A DNA stretch of 64,000 nt. Origin: Algoriphagus ratkowskyi (GTDB lineage Bacteria > Bacteroidota > Bacteroidia > Cytophagales > Cyclobacteriaceae). Below the pieces are notes generated by a model. The model saw nothing but the letters and a program-made list of their open reading frames with translations. It searched no databases and was not told the DNA's origin. A program made the translations under genes and the position numbers. Of the stretch, positions 36,641 to 45,654 are shown one piece after another (position 1 is the first letter of the stretch; each line of letters starts with the position of its first letter). The stretch lies in the NCBI RefSeq assembly GCF_002150505.1, contig NZ_MSSV01000024.1:1-64000 (forward strand), given 5' to 3'.

Positions 36641-36990
36641 TGACGGAAGCAATCTATAAAAGCTAAGAGATTGCTTCGCACGTGGATCCATCGCAATGAC
36701 GTACTCTGAACCGCTAATTCTAGACATCCGCTAATAGGGATTTTAAATTGTGAACTCTTGCCAACGGCAAGACCGGGATCAGCCCCGAATACAGCGCAGG
36801 GTAAAACAAATTATACGATTTTTCATGAGTGCCAATGGCACGATCAATAAGTTAACTTGGTTTCTATACAGAAGATTGAAGACTGTAATATTTAGGGTAC
36901 AAGTCAAGAGACTTGTGCCAGAAGAGCTATGCATTAATCTATTAATGCAAAAAAAAAGATTGCTTTGTAAGTGCCTCCTTCGCAATGACG
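36641..36990. repeat. REP-like repeat island between DUF4924 gene and lepA
   Basis: The 456-bp gene-free gap 36585-37040 holds two 34-nt copies (36668-36701 and 36957-36990) sharing the ends AGATTGCTT and TCGCAATGACG, plus an inverted partial copy at 36641-36655. Between them are short palindromes: CTTGCCAACGGCAAG near 36757, CCCCGAATACAGCGCAGGG near 36783, TGCCAATGGCA, and GCATTAATCTATTAATGC before an A-run. This looks like a mobile REP/BIME-type element; no transposase is nearby. Confidence 0.7.
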
Positions 36991-37024
36991 GAATCCTACA
37001 TTCTAATTTCTGCTAGTTATTTAC

Positions 37025-37032
37025 TATTTTTG
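37025..37032 (+). promoter_or_regulatory. -7 promoter element close to the lepA start
   Basis: TATTTTTG matches TAnnTTTG and lies only 8 bp before the lepA ATG at 37041, so transcription from it would give a leader of only a few nucleotides. No clear -33 TTTG is seen at the right distance. Confidence 0.4.
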
Positions 37033-37040
37033 CGCCCGAA

Positions 37041-38834
37041 ATGAATATGAAAAATATAAGGAATTTCTGTATCATCGCCCACATTGATCATGGGAAGAGT
37101 ACATTGGCGGATAGGTTACTGCAGGAAACGGATACGATAGCCGATCGTGACATGCAGAATCAGTTGTTGGACAATATGGATCTTGAGCGGGAGCGTGGTA
37201 TCACGATCAAGTCTCATGCAATCCAAATGAAATACACCCATGAGGGTGAGGAATACACGCTCAACCTGATTGATACGCCTGGTCACGTAGATTTTTCCTA
37301 TGAAGTCTCTAGATCAATTGCTGCCTGCGAAGGCGCTTTGCTGATCGTGGATGCTTCCCAGGGGATCGAGGCTCAGACGATTTCCAATTTGTATTTGGCA
37401 TTAGGTCACGATCTGGAAATCATTCCTGTACTCAATAAAATTGACCTTCCTGGAGCCGATCCCGAAGCTGTTGCCGATGAGGTAATTGACTTGATCGGTT
37501 GCGATAGAGAAGATATTATTTTGGCCTCCGGCAAAACAGGTGTTGGTATTGGAGATATCCTGAAAGCTGTAATCAATAGAATTCCAGCTCCGACCGGAGA
37601 TCCTGAAGCACCACTTCAAGCGATGATTTTTGACTCGGTGTACAATTCATTCCGAGGAGTAGAAGTGATTTTTAGAATTTTCAATGGTACGTTCAGCAAA
37701 GGCGATAAGATCAAATTTGTCAATACTGGAAAAGAATATGAGGCGGATGAAATTGGGATTTTGGGTTTGAATCAAATTCCTCAGAAAACCATGAGTGCCG
37801 GTAACGTAGGTTACCTTATCTCTGGGGTGAAAGTCGCCAAAGAAATTAAAGTGGGTGATACAATCACGCACGTGAAAAGACCATGTGATAAAGCTATCCA
37901 AGGTTTTGAAAACGTAAAACCTATGGTTTTTGCTGGTATTTATCCAGTAGAAACTACCGACTATGAGGAGCTTCGTTATTCTATGGAAAAACTCCAGTTG
38001 AATGACGCTTCGCTTGTCTGGGAACCAGAAACATCTATGGCTTTGGGTTTTGGATTTCGTTGCGGATTCTTGGGAATGCTCCACATGGAGATTATTCAGG
38101 AGCGTTTGGAGCGTGAGTTTAATATGACCGTGATCACGACAGTTCCATCAGTTCAGTTCAAAGCGCTATTGACAAATGATACTGTTCAGTTGATCAATGC
38201 TCCTTCAGATATGCCGGATCCTACAAAGATGAAGCATATCGAGGAACCCTACGTGAGAGCTTCGATCATCACTGCCGCAGAATATGTGGGTGCTGTGATT
38301 ACGCTTTGTATGGATAAGCGCGGGCAAATTAAAAATCAGGTTTACCTAACTTCTGAGCGTGTAGAATTGACTTTCGATATGCCATTGGCAGAGATTGTTT
38401 TTGACTTCTTTGACAAATTGAAAACCATATCCAGAGGTTATGCCTCATTGGATTATGAGTTGAAAGGTTACGAAGTATCGCACATGGTGCGACTTGATGT
38501 AATGCTAAATGGCGAGCCTGTCGATGCACTTTCTGCAGTCGTTCACAGAGACAAAGCGTACGATTGGGGCAGAAGACTTTGTGAGAAATTGAAAGAACTC
38601 GTGCCTCGTCAAATGTTCGAAATTGCTATTCAGGCGGCCATTGGTCAGAAGATTATTGCTAGGGAAACAGTGAAGGCCCTTCGTAAAAACGTATTGGCTA
38701 AGTGTTACGGTGGTGATATTTCCCGTAAGCGAAAGCTTCTAGAAAAGCAGAAAAAAGGCAAGAAGCGAATGAGACAAGTCGGAAACGTCGAGGTGCCTCA
38801 GGAGGCATTTATGGCGGTGCTGAAGCTTGATTAA
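37041..38834 (+). CDS. lepA: translation elongation factor 4 (LepA)
   Basis: 597-aa ribosome-associated GTPase. The G1 motif AHIDHGKST begins near residue 13; RERGITIKSH, DTPGHVDFSYE and LNKIDLP follow. EF-G-like domains III and V come next, then the LepA-specific C-terminal domain with VHRDKAYDWGRRLCEKLKEL. Length matches the family exactly. EF4 affects ribosome translocation and assembly under stress. Confidence 0.97.
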   Translation: MNMKNIRNFCIIAHIDHGKSTLADRLLQETDTIADRDMQNQLLDNMDLERERGITIKSHAIQMKYTHEGEEYTLNLIDTPGHVDFSYEVSRSIAACEGALLIVDASQGIEAQTISNLYLALGHDLEIIPVLNKIDLPGADPEAVADEVIDLIGCDREDIILASGKTGVGIGDILKAVINRIPAPTGDPEAPLQAMIFDSVYNSFRGVEVIFRIFNGTFSKGDKIKFVNTGKEYEADEIGILGLNQIPQKTMSAGNVGYLISGVKVAKEIKVGDTITHVKRPCDKAIQGFENVKPMVFAGIYPVETTDYEELRYSMEKLQLNDASLVWEPETSMALGFGFRCGFLGMLHMEIIQERLEREFNMTVITTVPSVQFKALLTNDTVQLINAPSDMPDPTKMKHIEEPYVRASIITAAEYVGAVITLCMDKRGQIKNQVYLTSERVELTFDMPLAEIVFDFFDKLKTISRGYASLDYELKGYEVSHMVRLDVMLNGEPVDALSAVVHRDKAYDWGRRLCEKLKELVPRQMFEIAIQAAIGQKIIARETVKALRKNVLAKCYGGDISRKRKLLEKQKKGKKRMRQVGNVEVPQEAFMAVLKLD

Positions 38835-38876
38835 GAAGTGATTACGGAGTCCAAAACTTCGTTATTCATCATTCAT

Positions 38877-38997
38877 CATTGGACATTCATCATTACAGTG
38901 ATATCCTTGGACATGATCTTATATTGGGATTTCTAGAGGTTGTCAGAATTCGAATACTTCATCATTCATTATACAGCATTGGACATTCATCATTACA
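38877..38997 (+). repeat. 21-bp direct repeats, 100 bp apart
   Basis: CATTGGACATTCATCATTACA occurs exactly at 38877-38897 and again at 38977-38997. Around them ATTCATCATT words recur, and inverted versions (AATGATGAATT, AATAATGAAGT) follow up to about 39093. No gene lies in this 288-bp spacer between lepA and the four-helix-bundle gene. Confidence 0.85.
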
Positions 38998-39122
38998 AAA
39001 TTAATATCGAATGTAGAATGATGAATTTCGAATAATGAAGTGGGCGTCAACCGTACTTCGAGTTTTGTAAGTTTTAATTCCGAATAATGAAGTAATAGAA
39101 TTCAATATTAAACTTGGTTTTT

Positions 39123-39485
39123 ATGGAAAGGAAATATGATCTAGAAGCGCGACTTATTGAATTCGCTGCAGCTATTATTTCTTTTACAGACTCCATGATA
39201 AATACCAAAGCTGGAAATCATATGTCAAATCAGCTTCTTCGTAGCGGAACTTCTCCTGCTTTGAATTATGGTGAAGCTCAATCTGGTGAATCCCGAAAAG
39301 ATTTTATTCATAAGATGAAAGTGGTCTTAAAAGAGCTGAGAGAGAGTGGTGTGGCTATTAAAATTATAGAGAAATCCAAGCTCCATCTCGATGCTAGTGA
39401 AATAGCAAGTCTTCAAAATGAATGTAATCAGTTGATTTCCATTTTTGTGAAAAGCATTGGAACTGCTGAACGTAATATTAATTGA
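39123..39485 (+). CDS. four helix bundle protein (23S rRNA-intervening-sequence type)
   Basis: 120-aa all-helical protein of the S23/four-helix-bundle family, first seen inside 23S rRNA intervening sequences and widespread as free genes in Bacteroidota. Conserved segments are NQLLRSGTSPALNYGEAQ and KMKVVLKELRES. ATG 39123 was chosen over TTG 39114. It sits in repeat-rich DNA between lepA and folD and may be a mobile cargo gene. Function unknown. Confidence 0.85.
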   Translation: MERKYDLEARLIEFAAAIISFTDSMINTKAGNHMSNQLLRSGTSPALNYGEAQSGESRKDFIHKMKVVLKELRESGVAIKIIEKSKLHLDASEIASLQNECNQLISIFVKSIGTAERNIN

Positions 39486-39554
39486 ATAATGAATGTCGAA
39501 CGTCGAAGTCTAAATGTCGAAGTTTGAAATCCAAAATCGTAATTCGTAAATCAC

Positions 39555-40436
39555 ATGATCTTAATCGACGGTAAAAAAACATCCTCTGAAATCAAATCTG
39601 AAATTGCTATTCGTGTAGCGGAAATAAAAGCAGAAGGAGGAAAAATCCCTCATCTCGCAGCAATTCTTGTCGGTAGCGATGGAGCGAGTCAAACCTACGT
39701 AAATGCGAAAGTAAAGTCTTGTGGAGAATGTGGTTTTGAATCTACTTTGGTACGGTTGGAAGACAATATCTCTGAAGAAGAACTTTTAAAAGTGGTTGAG
39801 GACATTAACAGTAATCCTGCAATTGATGGATTGATCGTGCAGCTTCCGCTCCCTAAGCATATTTCCGTAGAAAAAGTAACTGATAAGATTAGGCCTGAGA
39901 AAGACGTGGATGGATTTACTCCTGCCAACGTGGGTCGTATGGCTTTGAACTGGCCCGCATACGTTGCCGCTACTCCCTACGGGATCATAGAGCTTCTTAA
40001 AAGGTACGAGATCGAGACCTCAGGCAAGCATTGCGTGGTGATCGGTAGATCTCATATCGTGGGAAGTCCGATGAGCATCCTGATGGCTAGAAATGGCTAT
40101 CCTGGAAATGCTACCGTGACGTTGACACATAGCCGGACGAAGAACTTGGAAGAAATCGCCAGATCAGCGGACATATTAATTGTCGCTTTAGGCAAAGCGC
40201 ATTTCGTAACAAAGGATATGGTGAAGCCAGGTGCTGTGGTTATCGATGTGGGAATTCACAGAATCGAAGATGCTAGCAAGAAGTCAGGTTTTAGATTGGT
40301 AGGAGATGTGAAATTCGACGAAGTATCGGAAGTAGCTTCCGCTATTACACCTGTGCCGGGTGGAGTAGGGCCGATGACGATTGCGTCACTGCTTTACAAT
40401 ACGCTTCTGGCGGCTGAAAAGAAAGTTTACGGGTAA
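39555..40436 (+). CDS. folD: bifunctional methylene-THF dehydrogenase/cyclohydrolase FolD
   Basis: 293-aa enzyme converting 5,10-methylene-THF through methenyl-THF to 10-formyl-THF. It shows the substrate-site tyrosine and lysine (SQTYVNAKVKSC), DGLIVQLPLPKH, the NADP-binding VIGRSHIVGSP, and the C-terminal signature TPVPGGVGPMTIASL. Length is typical. A tRNA gene follows about 140 bp downstream. Confidence 0.96.
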   Translation: MILIDGKKTSSEIKSEIAIRVAEIKAEGGKIPHLAAILVGSDGASQTYVNAKVKSCGECGFESTLVRLEDNISEEELLKVVEDINSNPAIDGLIVQLPLPKHISVEKVTDKIRPEKDVDGFTPANVGRMALNWPAYVAATPYGIIELLKRYEIETSGKHCVVIGRSHIVGSPMSILMARNGYPGNATVTLTHSRTKNLEEIARSADILIVALGKAHFVTKDMVKPGAVVIDVGIHRIEDASKKSGFRLVGDVKFDEVSEVASAITPVPGGVGPMTIASLLYNTLLAAEKKVYG

Positions 40437-40445
40437 TGATGTGTT

Positions 40446-40486
40446 TCTGTTCGTGCCTGCCTTCCGGCAAGGCAGGCACGAACAGA
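40446..40486. repeat. 18-bp perfect inverted repeat after folD
   Basis: TCTGTTCGTGCCTGCCTT at 40446-40463 and its exact complement at 40469-40486, loop CCGGC. It begins 9 bp after the folD stop. No T-run follows on either side, so it is more likely a repeat element or RNA-stabilising hairpin than an intrinsic terminator. Confidence 0.85.
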
Positions 40487-40534
40487 GGCTAAGAGTAATT
40501 CCCGAGAAAATAATTGGAAAAGGTTTGCATTGGG

Positions 40535-40566
40535 TTTGCATGGAATAGTCAAGTCTGATACTTTTG
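40535..40566 (+). promoter_or_regulatory. promoter of tRNA-Leu
   Basis: -33 box TTTG at 40535-40538 and -7 box TACTTTTG at 40559-40566 are separated by 20 bp, an exact fit to the Bacteroidota primary sigma consensus. Transcription would start just before the mature tRNA 5' end at 40580. Confidence 0.78.
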
Positions 40567-40579
40567 CAGACTGTTAACC

Positions 40580-40663
40580 GCGCACGTGGTGAAACTGGTA
40601 GACACGCCAGCTTGAGGGGCTGGTGCTTTAAGTAGTGTGGAAGTTCGAATCTTCTCGTGCGCA
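40580..40663 (+). tRNA. tRNA-Leu (anticodon GAG)
   Basis: 84-nt class II tRNA. The 7-bp acceptor stem pairs GCGCACG (40580-40586) with CGTGCGC (40656-40662), discriminator A at 40663. The anticodon arm is CCAGC-TTGAGGG-GCTGG (40607-40623), giving anticodon GAG for CUC/CUU. A long variable arm and the T-loop GTTCGAATC follow. CCA is not encoded. Confidence 0.95.
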
Positions 40664-40669
40664 CAAAGA

Positions 40670-40697
40670 AGCTCTGAAGTAATTCAGGGCTTTTTTT
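40670..40697 (+). terminator. terminator of tRNA-Leu
   Basis: Stem AGCTCTGAA / TTCAGGGCT (9 pairs, one G-U) with loop GTAA at 40670-40691, followed by a T-run to 40697. It lies 7 nt after the tRNA end. Confidence 0.88.
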
Positions 40698-40999
40698 ATG
40701 ACCTCAGAGGTTTACAAAACCGCTATGATTTCTTTATGTTTATTTAATTGCAGAGGACTCAAAGTTTTCGAGGAGATCGCAAAGTTTAAGTAGATCTGCT
40801 ACTTCAGAAGCTGGAATTGGAAATCACCGAGCGCCTTGGTTTGCATCTTCACATACCAAAATGGATGCTGTGGTTTCAATATTCGCTTGGACACAAATAC
40901 AGTTTAAGTTATGAAACAGCAACAGCGAAAGATTTTTTTCCACCAACGGCCTCTCTCTCCACGATTTTTTCCCTACATTTTGAGCCAAATTTGATTTAT

Positions 41000-41542
41000 A
41001 TGAACCGACTAGTTAAAGTAGCTTTCTTTTGTGCTGTGTTTTTTACTGCCCAGTTTTCATTTGCTCAATCTGCGCAGCATCCAATCGTAAAAGAGTATGG
41101 AGGTATTTATGAAGTGCCTGAAGCAACTGAAATGCCTGATGGAAGCTTGGATTATTATATCTTAGTAGACATGACTACCGCAGCTACAGACGATGCTGAG
41201 ATTAGCCGTTGGGTAGATAATGTCGCTCGAATGATGAATCTTCACGGGATTGCCGGTGTTACCAAGGAGCGTATGCATGTGAAAGTGGTGGTACATGGCG
41301 GAGCTATCTTTACCTTATTGAATAATGAAGCTTACCAGAAGCAATTTAAAGTAGATAACCCTAATATTGCCGTATATAAGGCTTTAGAAGCTGCTGGCGC
41401 TGAAATACTAGTTTGTGGTCAATCGCTAAGAGCTAGGAATTTGAAAAAAGAAAATCTTTACGAAGGAGTTAACGTCGCACTTTCGGCTATGACTACTGTT
41501 ACTACTTACGCGCCAAAAGGCTATACAGTCTTAAAGTTTTAA
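41000..41542 (+). CDS. secreted DsrE-family protein
   Basis: 180-aa protein. The signal peptide (about 1-23) ends SFAQ. The mature part is a DsrE/DsrF-like fold with VKVVVHGGAIFTLL and an ILVCGQSLRARN segment holding the single conserved Cys. Periplasmic DsrE-like proteins are common in Bacteroidota and may take part in sulfur transfer or redox, but the role is unproven. ATG 41000 was chosen because the upstream 61 codons of the frame are non-homologous and precede the signal peptide. Confidence 0.8.
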   Translation: MNRLVKVAFFCAVFFTAQFSFAQSAQHPIVKEYGGIYEVPEATEMPDGSLDYYILVDMTTAATDDAEISRWVDNVARMMNLHGIAGVTKERMHVKVVVHGGAIFTLLNNEAYQKQFKVDNPNIAVYKALEAAGAEILVCGQSLRARNLKKENLYEGVNVALSAMTTVTTYAPKGYTVLKF

Positions 41543-41587
41543 TCCCCACTTGGAATACTTATTGGTACTTGGCGTAATGTGTTTTTG

Positions 41588-44104
41588 ATGAAAAGAAATT
41601 CCCCGAGCTCCAATACCGCTGGCAAAGTCGTTACTGGCTTTTTCCTAGCCGCTATTTTCCTGATTGGAATGGCAGGCTTGACTTACTATATTCAGAATCG
41701 ACTTCTAGAGACGATGAAGGAGCTTGCTGAGCCTAGTCAAAAGCTCACCCTGCTGAATAAAGTACAGTCTGATATCATCCAAATTACCCAGATGGATCAA
41801 TCTGGTGTAGATTCTGACTTTAGAATTCAGGATTCTAGTGCGATTTCACTTAAGGAAAAGTTGCAGGAATTGGCCTCGCTGGCGGAGGATTCATTAGAGA
41901 TTTCCTATATCCATAGCGTGCAAACTAACTTAGATACCCTTATTGTGGGTTATGTGAATTTGTATGAGGTGAAAACCAATTTGGCCAATCGGAATTTTAC
42001 ACAAGAAGCGCTTAATAGAGTGGAGCTCGGAATCCGCAGGAGAGCTGCAAGTTTGGAGCAAAAGCCTATTGAGAAGGTAAATCCTAAGGATCAACTTTTT
42101 AATGATCTCCAAAAGGAAATTACCTCACGCCAAGAAGCTAAAGTTGGGCAGACTATAGTAACAAAGGATTATGATAAGTCGATTGCGTATTTACGTGATC
42201 TGCAAAAGCAAAACCTTCGCGTTACCAACTTGCCCGAAGGCCAGACCTTGGACAGTGTCTTACATAATATCAAGGGCGTCATTGATCGCGTCAATCGTGA
42301 GGAGTCTAACCAGCGTCAAAAACTTGCTAAGATGGAGGCTGATATCTCCATAAGCCAAAGTAAAATTATCAATACCATTCAAAGCCTAGTGAGTACACTT
42401 CAGGCACGTGCGTTGGAGAAGTCAGACATTCAAAATGAATCTGCCTATAAACTGACTTACGACATGACTTACTTTTTGATTTTGATTGTTGTTTTGGCGG
42501 TAATTGGTGCTGCTATCATGGTTTACTCGATTTTGAAAGAAATCAAAGTGACCAAGAAATATCAGGAGAACCTCGAAGTTGCTAGGCAGAAATCTGAGCA
42601 GTTAGCCAGGTCCAAGCAAGAGTTTTTGGCTAATATGAGTCATGAGATTCGCAATCCACTTCATGTAATTCAAGGTTATAGATCGGTTTTGGAGAAATCT
42701 GAATTGGATTCCAGTCAGCAATCACACTTAAGAATGATTGGCTTTGCTTCAGATACATTAATGGAAATTGTGGATGAAGTGCTGGACTTTTCGAAACTGG
42801 AAGCAGGGAAATTGAAGTTAGATGCACATCCATTTGATCCGGAATCACTTTTTTCCTCCTTGCAGAATTTCTTTGAATTGCAGGCTTCAGAAAAGAAAGT
42901 TGATTTTGAATGGTCATTGGACCTTCCGGAAGATAGCTGGCTGATTGGAGATCAACTTAGGTTAAAGCAAATTTTGAATAATTTGTTGAGCAATGCATTT
43001 AAATTCACTTCAGAAGGCTCAATTTGTGTAGTTGTGCGATGGGTAGATGGTCTGCTAACTGTGGAAATAAAGGACACTGGGATTGGAATGTCTCAAGAAG
43101 TACTGGATAAGGTGTTTCGGGAGTTTGATCAGGCAGATACATCCATTTCCAGAAAATATGGAGGAACTGGCCTTGGATTAGCGATCGTTCATCGACTAGT
43201 GTCATTGATGAATGGTGAGATCCTTGTGTCAAGCGTGGAGCATGCAGGAACTACCATGCTGGTGCAGTTGCCGATGGTCACCACTGCATCTCAACGAGTA
43301 GAGTTCAATCCAGATCAAATAGTGTCTCTAGATCTTTCGGGATTGAAAATTCTGCTTGTAGATGATGATAAGGTTGGGATTCGCTATTTGGAGACTATTT
43401 TAAGTTATTTTGGAGCATCGGTGATTGCCTATCCTGGTGGAACCATCTTTAGAGATGAATTCGTAGCGATTGATTTTGATTTGGCGATTTTGGACATACA
43501 GATGCCCGAATTTTCTGGTTTCGATGTGGTGAATAAATTGAGGTCTATGGATCTATATCTCGAAATGCCTATTTTAGCTATGACAGCAAATGTTTTTGTA
43601 GAAGAGCGAGAGAAAATGATCGAAAGTGGCTTTACGGAGATCATTTTCAAACCCTTTCAAGAGCGGGTTTTAATTGAGTGTTTAGGTAAGTTTTTTCCAA
43701 ATCATGTGGTGAAAGATATTCCGCAAAATCAGAAAATGAGTGAATCTGATAATTCTTTATTTCAACTTAAAGACTTAGCTAGATTCTGTATGGGAGATGA
43801 ATTGCTCTTGCAAGATATTGTCCGGGAGTTGGTAGTGGAGACGCAAAAAGACCTTAATAGGATAAATAGGGCCCGAAAAAATGATGATTTTGATGAAATT
43901 CTAGAAATATGTCACCAACTAGGAAGTCGCTTAGGGCAAATAAAAAGTGGGGCAGGACATACTGCTAGGAAGCTGGAAAATAGTTTGAAAATAGGAAACA
44001 AAAATGGCCTCGGCGATACGCTTAATCAGTTAGATGAGGAAATCCGCATCTTGCTGGCAGCACTCACCGAGACCATGGATAAAACTGTAAATGCAGATAA
44101 TTAA
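41588..44104 (+). CDS. hybrid sensor histidine kinase (HK-REC-HPt)
   Basis: 838-aa membrane kinase. It has TM1 (about 14-35), a periplasmic helical sensor of about 250 residues, TM2 (about 291-314), the kinase core with H352 (MSHEIRNP), DTGIGM and GGTGLGLAIV, a receiver with D636 (AILDIQMP), and a C-terminal HPt-like helix bundle with H776 (ICHQLGSR). The full phosphorelay is thus in one protein. ATG 41588 was chosen over GTG 41579. Its stop overlaps the stop of the convergent sigma-54 regulator by 4 bp; the two are probably a pair. Confidence 0.92.
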   Translation: MKRNSPSSNTAGKVVTGFFLAAIFLIGMAGLTYYIQNRLLETMKELAEPSQKLTLLNKVQSDIIQITQMDQSGVDSDFRIQDSSAISLKEKLQELASLAEDSLEISYIHSVQTNLDTLIVGYVNLYEVKTNLANRNFTQEALNRVELGIRRRAASLEQKPIEKVNPKDQLFNDLQKEITSRQEAKVGQTIVTKDYDKSIAYLRDLQKQNLRVTNLPEGQTLDSVLHNIKGVIDRVNREESNQRQKLAKMEADISISQSKIINTIQSLVSTLQARALEKSDIQNESAYKLTYDMTYFLILIVVLAVIGAAIMVYSILKEIKVTKKYQENLEVARQKSEQLARSKQEFLANMSHEIRNPLHVIQGYRSVLEKSELDSSQQSHLRMIGFASDTLMEIVDEVLDFSKLEAGKLKLDAHPFDPESLFSSLQNFFELQASEKKVDFEWSLDLPEDSWLIGDQLRLKQILNNLLSNAFKFTSEGSICVVVRWVDGLLTVEIKDTGIGMSQEVLDKVFREFDQADTSISRKYGGTGLGLAIVHRLVSLMNGEILVSSVEHAGTTMLVQLPMVTTASQRVEFNPDQIVSLDLSGLKILLVDDDKVGIRYLETILSYFGASVIAYPGGTIFRDEFVAIDFDLAILDIQMPEFSGFDVVNKLRSMDLYLEMPILAMTANVFVEEREKMIESGFTEIIFKPFQERVLIECLGKFFPNHVVKDIPQNQKMSESDNSLFQLKDLARFCMGDELLLQDIVRELVVETQKDLNRINRARKNDDFDEILEICHQLGSRLGQIKSGAGHTARKLENSLKIGNKNGLGDTLNQLDEEIRILLAALTETMDKTVNADN

Positions 44105-45504
44105 TCTAATCCGTATTTTTCCATTTTGCTATAGAGTGTTTTACGATCCATATTCAAAATACGAGCTGTTTTTGACTTGTTGAATTTTGTATCCATCAAT
44201 ACTTTTTGAATCAATTCCTTTTCTTGTTCTACCCATTGGGACTTATAATCCTTCGGAGATGGCAAGTCTGAGCCACCAGAGATAGAAGATGTATTAGATC
44301 TATTCCCGATTAAATTTCCAGTGGGCTCGTATAGATCTGCTGGCAAAGCATCTTTCTCTACATGAGATCCTGCAGAGAGAAGTACTGCTCGTTTGATAAT
44401 GTTTCGTAGTTCACGTAGATTTCCTGGCCAATCATAACCAAGAAAGATTTCCCAAACTTCAGGTGAGAACCCTGTAACTCTTTTGTCTAGGCGTTCATTA
44501 CTTTCTTCTAGAAATTGATCAGCGAAATCTTCTAAATCTTCTTTTCTTCTTCTCAGCGGAATAGCACTTAGCGTAAACTCATTGAGTCGGTGATATAAAT
44601 CCTCTCGGAAATGACCATCTCCTGCCTGTAAAAGTAGATTGTCATTTGTAGCTGCTATTATCCTTACATCAATTTGGGTCTCTTTATTTCCACCTATTCT
44701 TCTGATAGTTCGTTCCTGAATTGCGCGGAGAAGCTGAATTTGAACTTCATAGCTTAGGTTTCCGATTTCATCAAGGAATATGGTGCCTCCATTTGCCATT
44801 TCGAAATGGCCGGTTTTATTTTCCAGAGCACCTGTAAATGCCCCTTTTACATGCCCAAACAATTCACTTCCGGCAAGTTCTTTTGGTAAAGCCCCGCAGT
44901 CAATAGCTACAAAAGGCCCGTCTTTTCGAGTGGATAAATCATGAATTCTTCTAGAAACAAATTCTTTTCCTGTTCCTGTTTCTCCCAAGACCAGAACGCT
45001 CAGGTCTGTTGGTGCTACTAATTGAATATGTTTTTCAAGTTTCTCTGCCTCAGTAGAGCTGCCGATGACATAGCTGCTTTTATACTTCTGCTTGGGTGAA
45101 GCGGTACGAATCACGGTAGCTTCTGCAGAAGTCGTCTCAGTTACTTTGGTCGACAAAGATTCATTTACAGTAGCCAGTAGTTCATCTGGATTAATTGGTT
45201 TGGTAATGTATTCGAATGCTCCTAGTTTCATTGCTTTGATTGCAATTCGGATATCAGAATAATGCGTGATTAAAATAACCTGCGTTTGTGGATAATTGCT
45301 TTTAGTCCACTGCAGAAGCTCCATGCCAGTACCGTCAGGAAGTCTAAAATCTGCAATGATCAAATCAAACGTTGAGTTACTGAGTAATTGCTGGGCTTCT
45401 TTGACTTTTATGGCAGTTTGAACAGAAAATCCATTTTTCCCAAGAAATGTCTTAACAATCCTTGAATAAGTCAAATCGTCCTCTACTAGTAATATATTCT
45501 TCAT
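44101..45504 (-). CDS. sigma-54-dependent NtrC-type response regulator
   Basis: 467-aa transcription activator. The receiver domain has phosphoacceptor D52 (IIADFRLPDG) and K102. The AAA+ domain has Walker A GETGTGKE (174-181), the sigma-54 contact loop GAFTGA (221-226) and Walker B GTIFLDEIG. The C-terminal Fis-type HTH is KSKTARILNMDRKTLYSKME. It is likely partner of the convergent hybrid kinase. Its own upstream region has a -24/-12-like promoter and two dyads, suggesting autoregulation. Confidence 0.95.
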   Translation of the reverse strand: MKNILLVEDDLTYSRIVKTFLGKNGFSVQTAIKVKEAQQLLSNSTFDLIIADFRLPDGTGMELLQWTKSNYPQTQVILITHYSDIRIAIKAMKLGAFEYITKPINPDELLATVNESLSTKVTETTSAEATVIRTASPKQKYKSSYVIGSSTEAEKLEKHIQLVAPTDLSVLVLGETGTGKEFVSRRIHDLSTRKDGPFVAIDCGALPKELAGSELFGHVKGAFTGALENKTGHFEMANGGTIFLDEIGNLSYEVQIQLLRAIQERTIRRIGGNKETQIDVRIIAATNDNLLLQAGDGHFREDLYHRLNEFTLSAIPLRRRKEDLEDFADQFLEESNERLDKRVTGFSPEVWEIFLGYDWPGNLRELRNIIKRAVLLSAGSHVEKDALPADLYEPTGNLIGNRSNTSSISGGSDLPSPKDYKSQWVEQEKELIQKVLMDTKFNKSKTARILNMDRKTLYSKMEKYGLD

Positions 45505-45532
45505 GAAATGCTTCCTTTAAAGCAGCTAGTTT

Positions 45533-45547
45533 ACAAAAAAAGCACCA
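45533..45547 (-). promoter_or_regulatory. candidate sigma-54 promoter of the NtrC-type regulator
   Basis: On the minus strand TGGTGCTTTTTTTGT aligns with TGGCAC-N5-TTGC at exact spacing: GG and TTG match, with mismatches at C/T, A/G and the final C/T of the -12 GC. It lies about 30 bp before the ATG at 45504. The mismatch in the -12 dinucleotide lowers confidence. Confidence 0.4.
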
Positions 45548-45654
45548 GACAACTGTTATCACGTATAAAAAGCATCATTTTGATAAATTAATCTTTGCTT
45601 TAGTTTTCCTATATGTCATGTTATTTGATGTTTTTTTTTCTTTAAGCCGAACAG

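Noticed and set aside
38860..39100. Possible CRISPR array in the ATTCATCATT-rich spacer
   Set aside because: Repeats are irregular in spacing and length, only one 21-bp unit is exact and occurs twice, and no cas gene is nearby.
40386..40664. 92-codon minus-strand frame over tRNA-Leu and the folD end
   Set aside because: It runs through the tRNA gene and the inverted repeat, so it is not protein coding.
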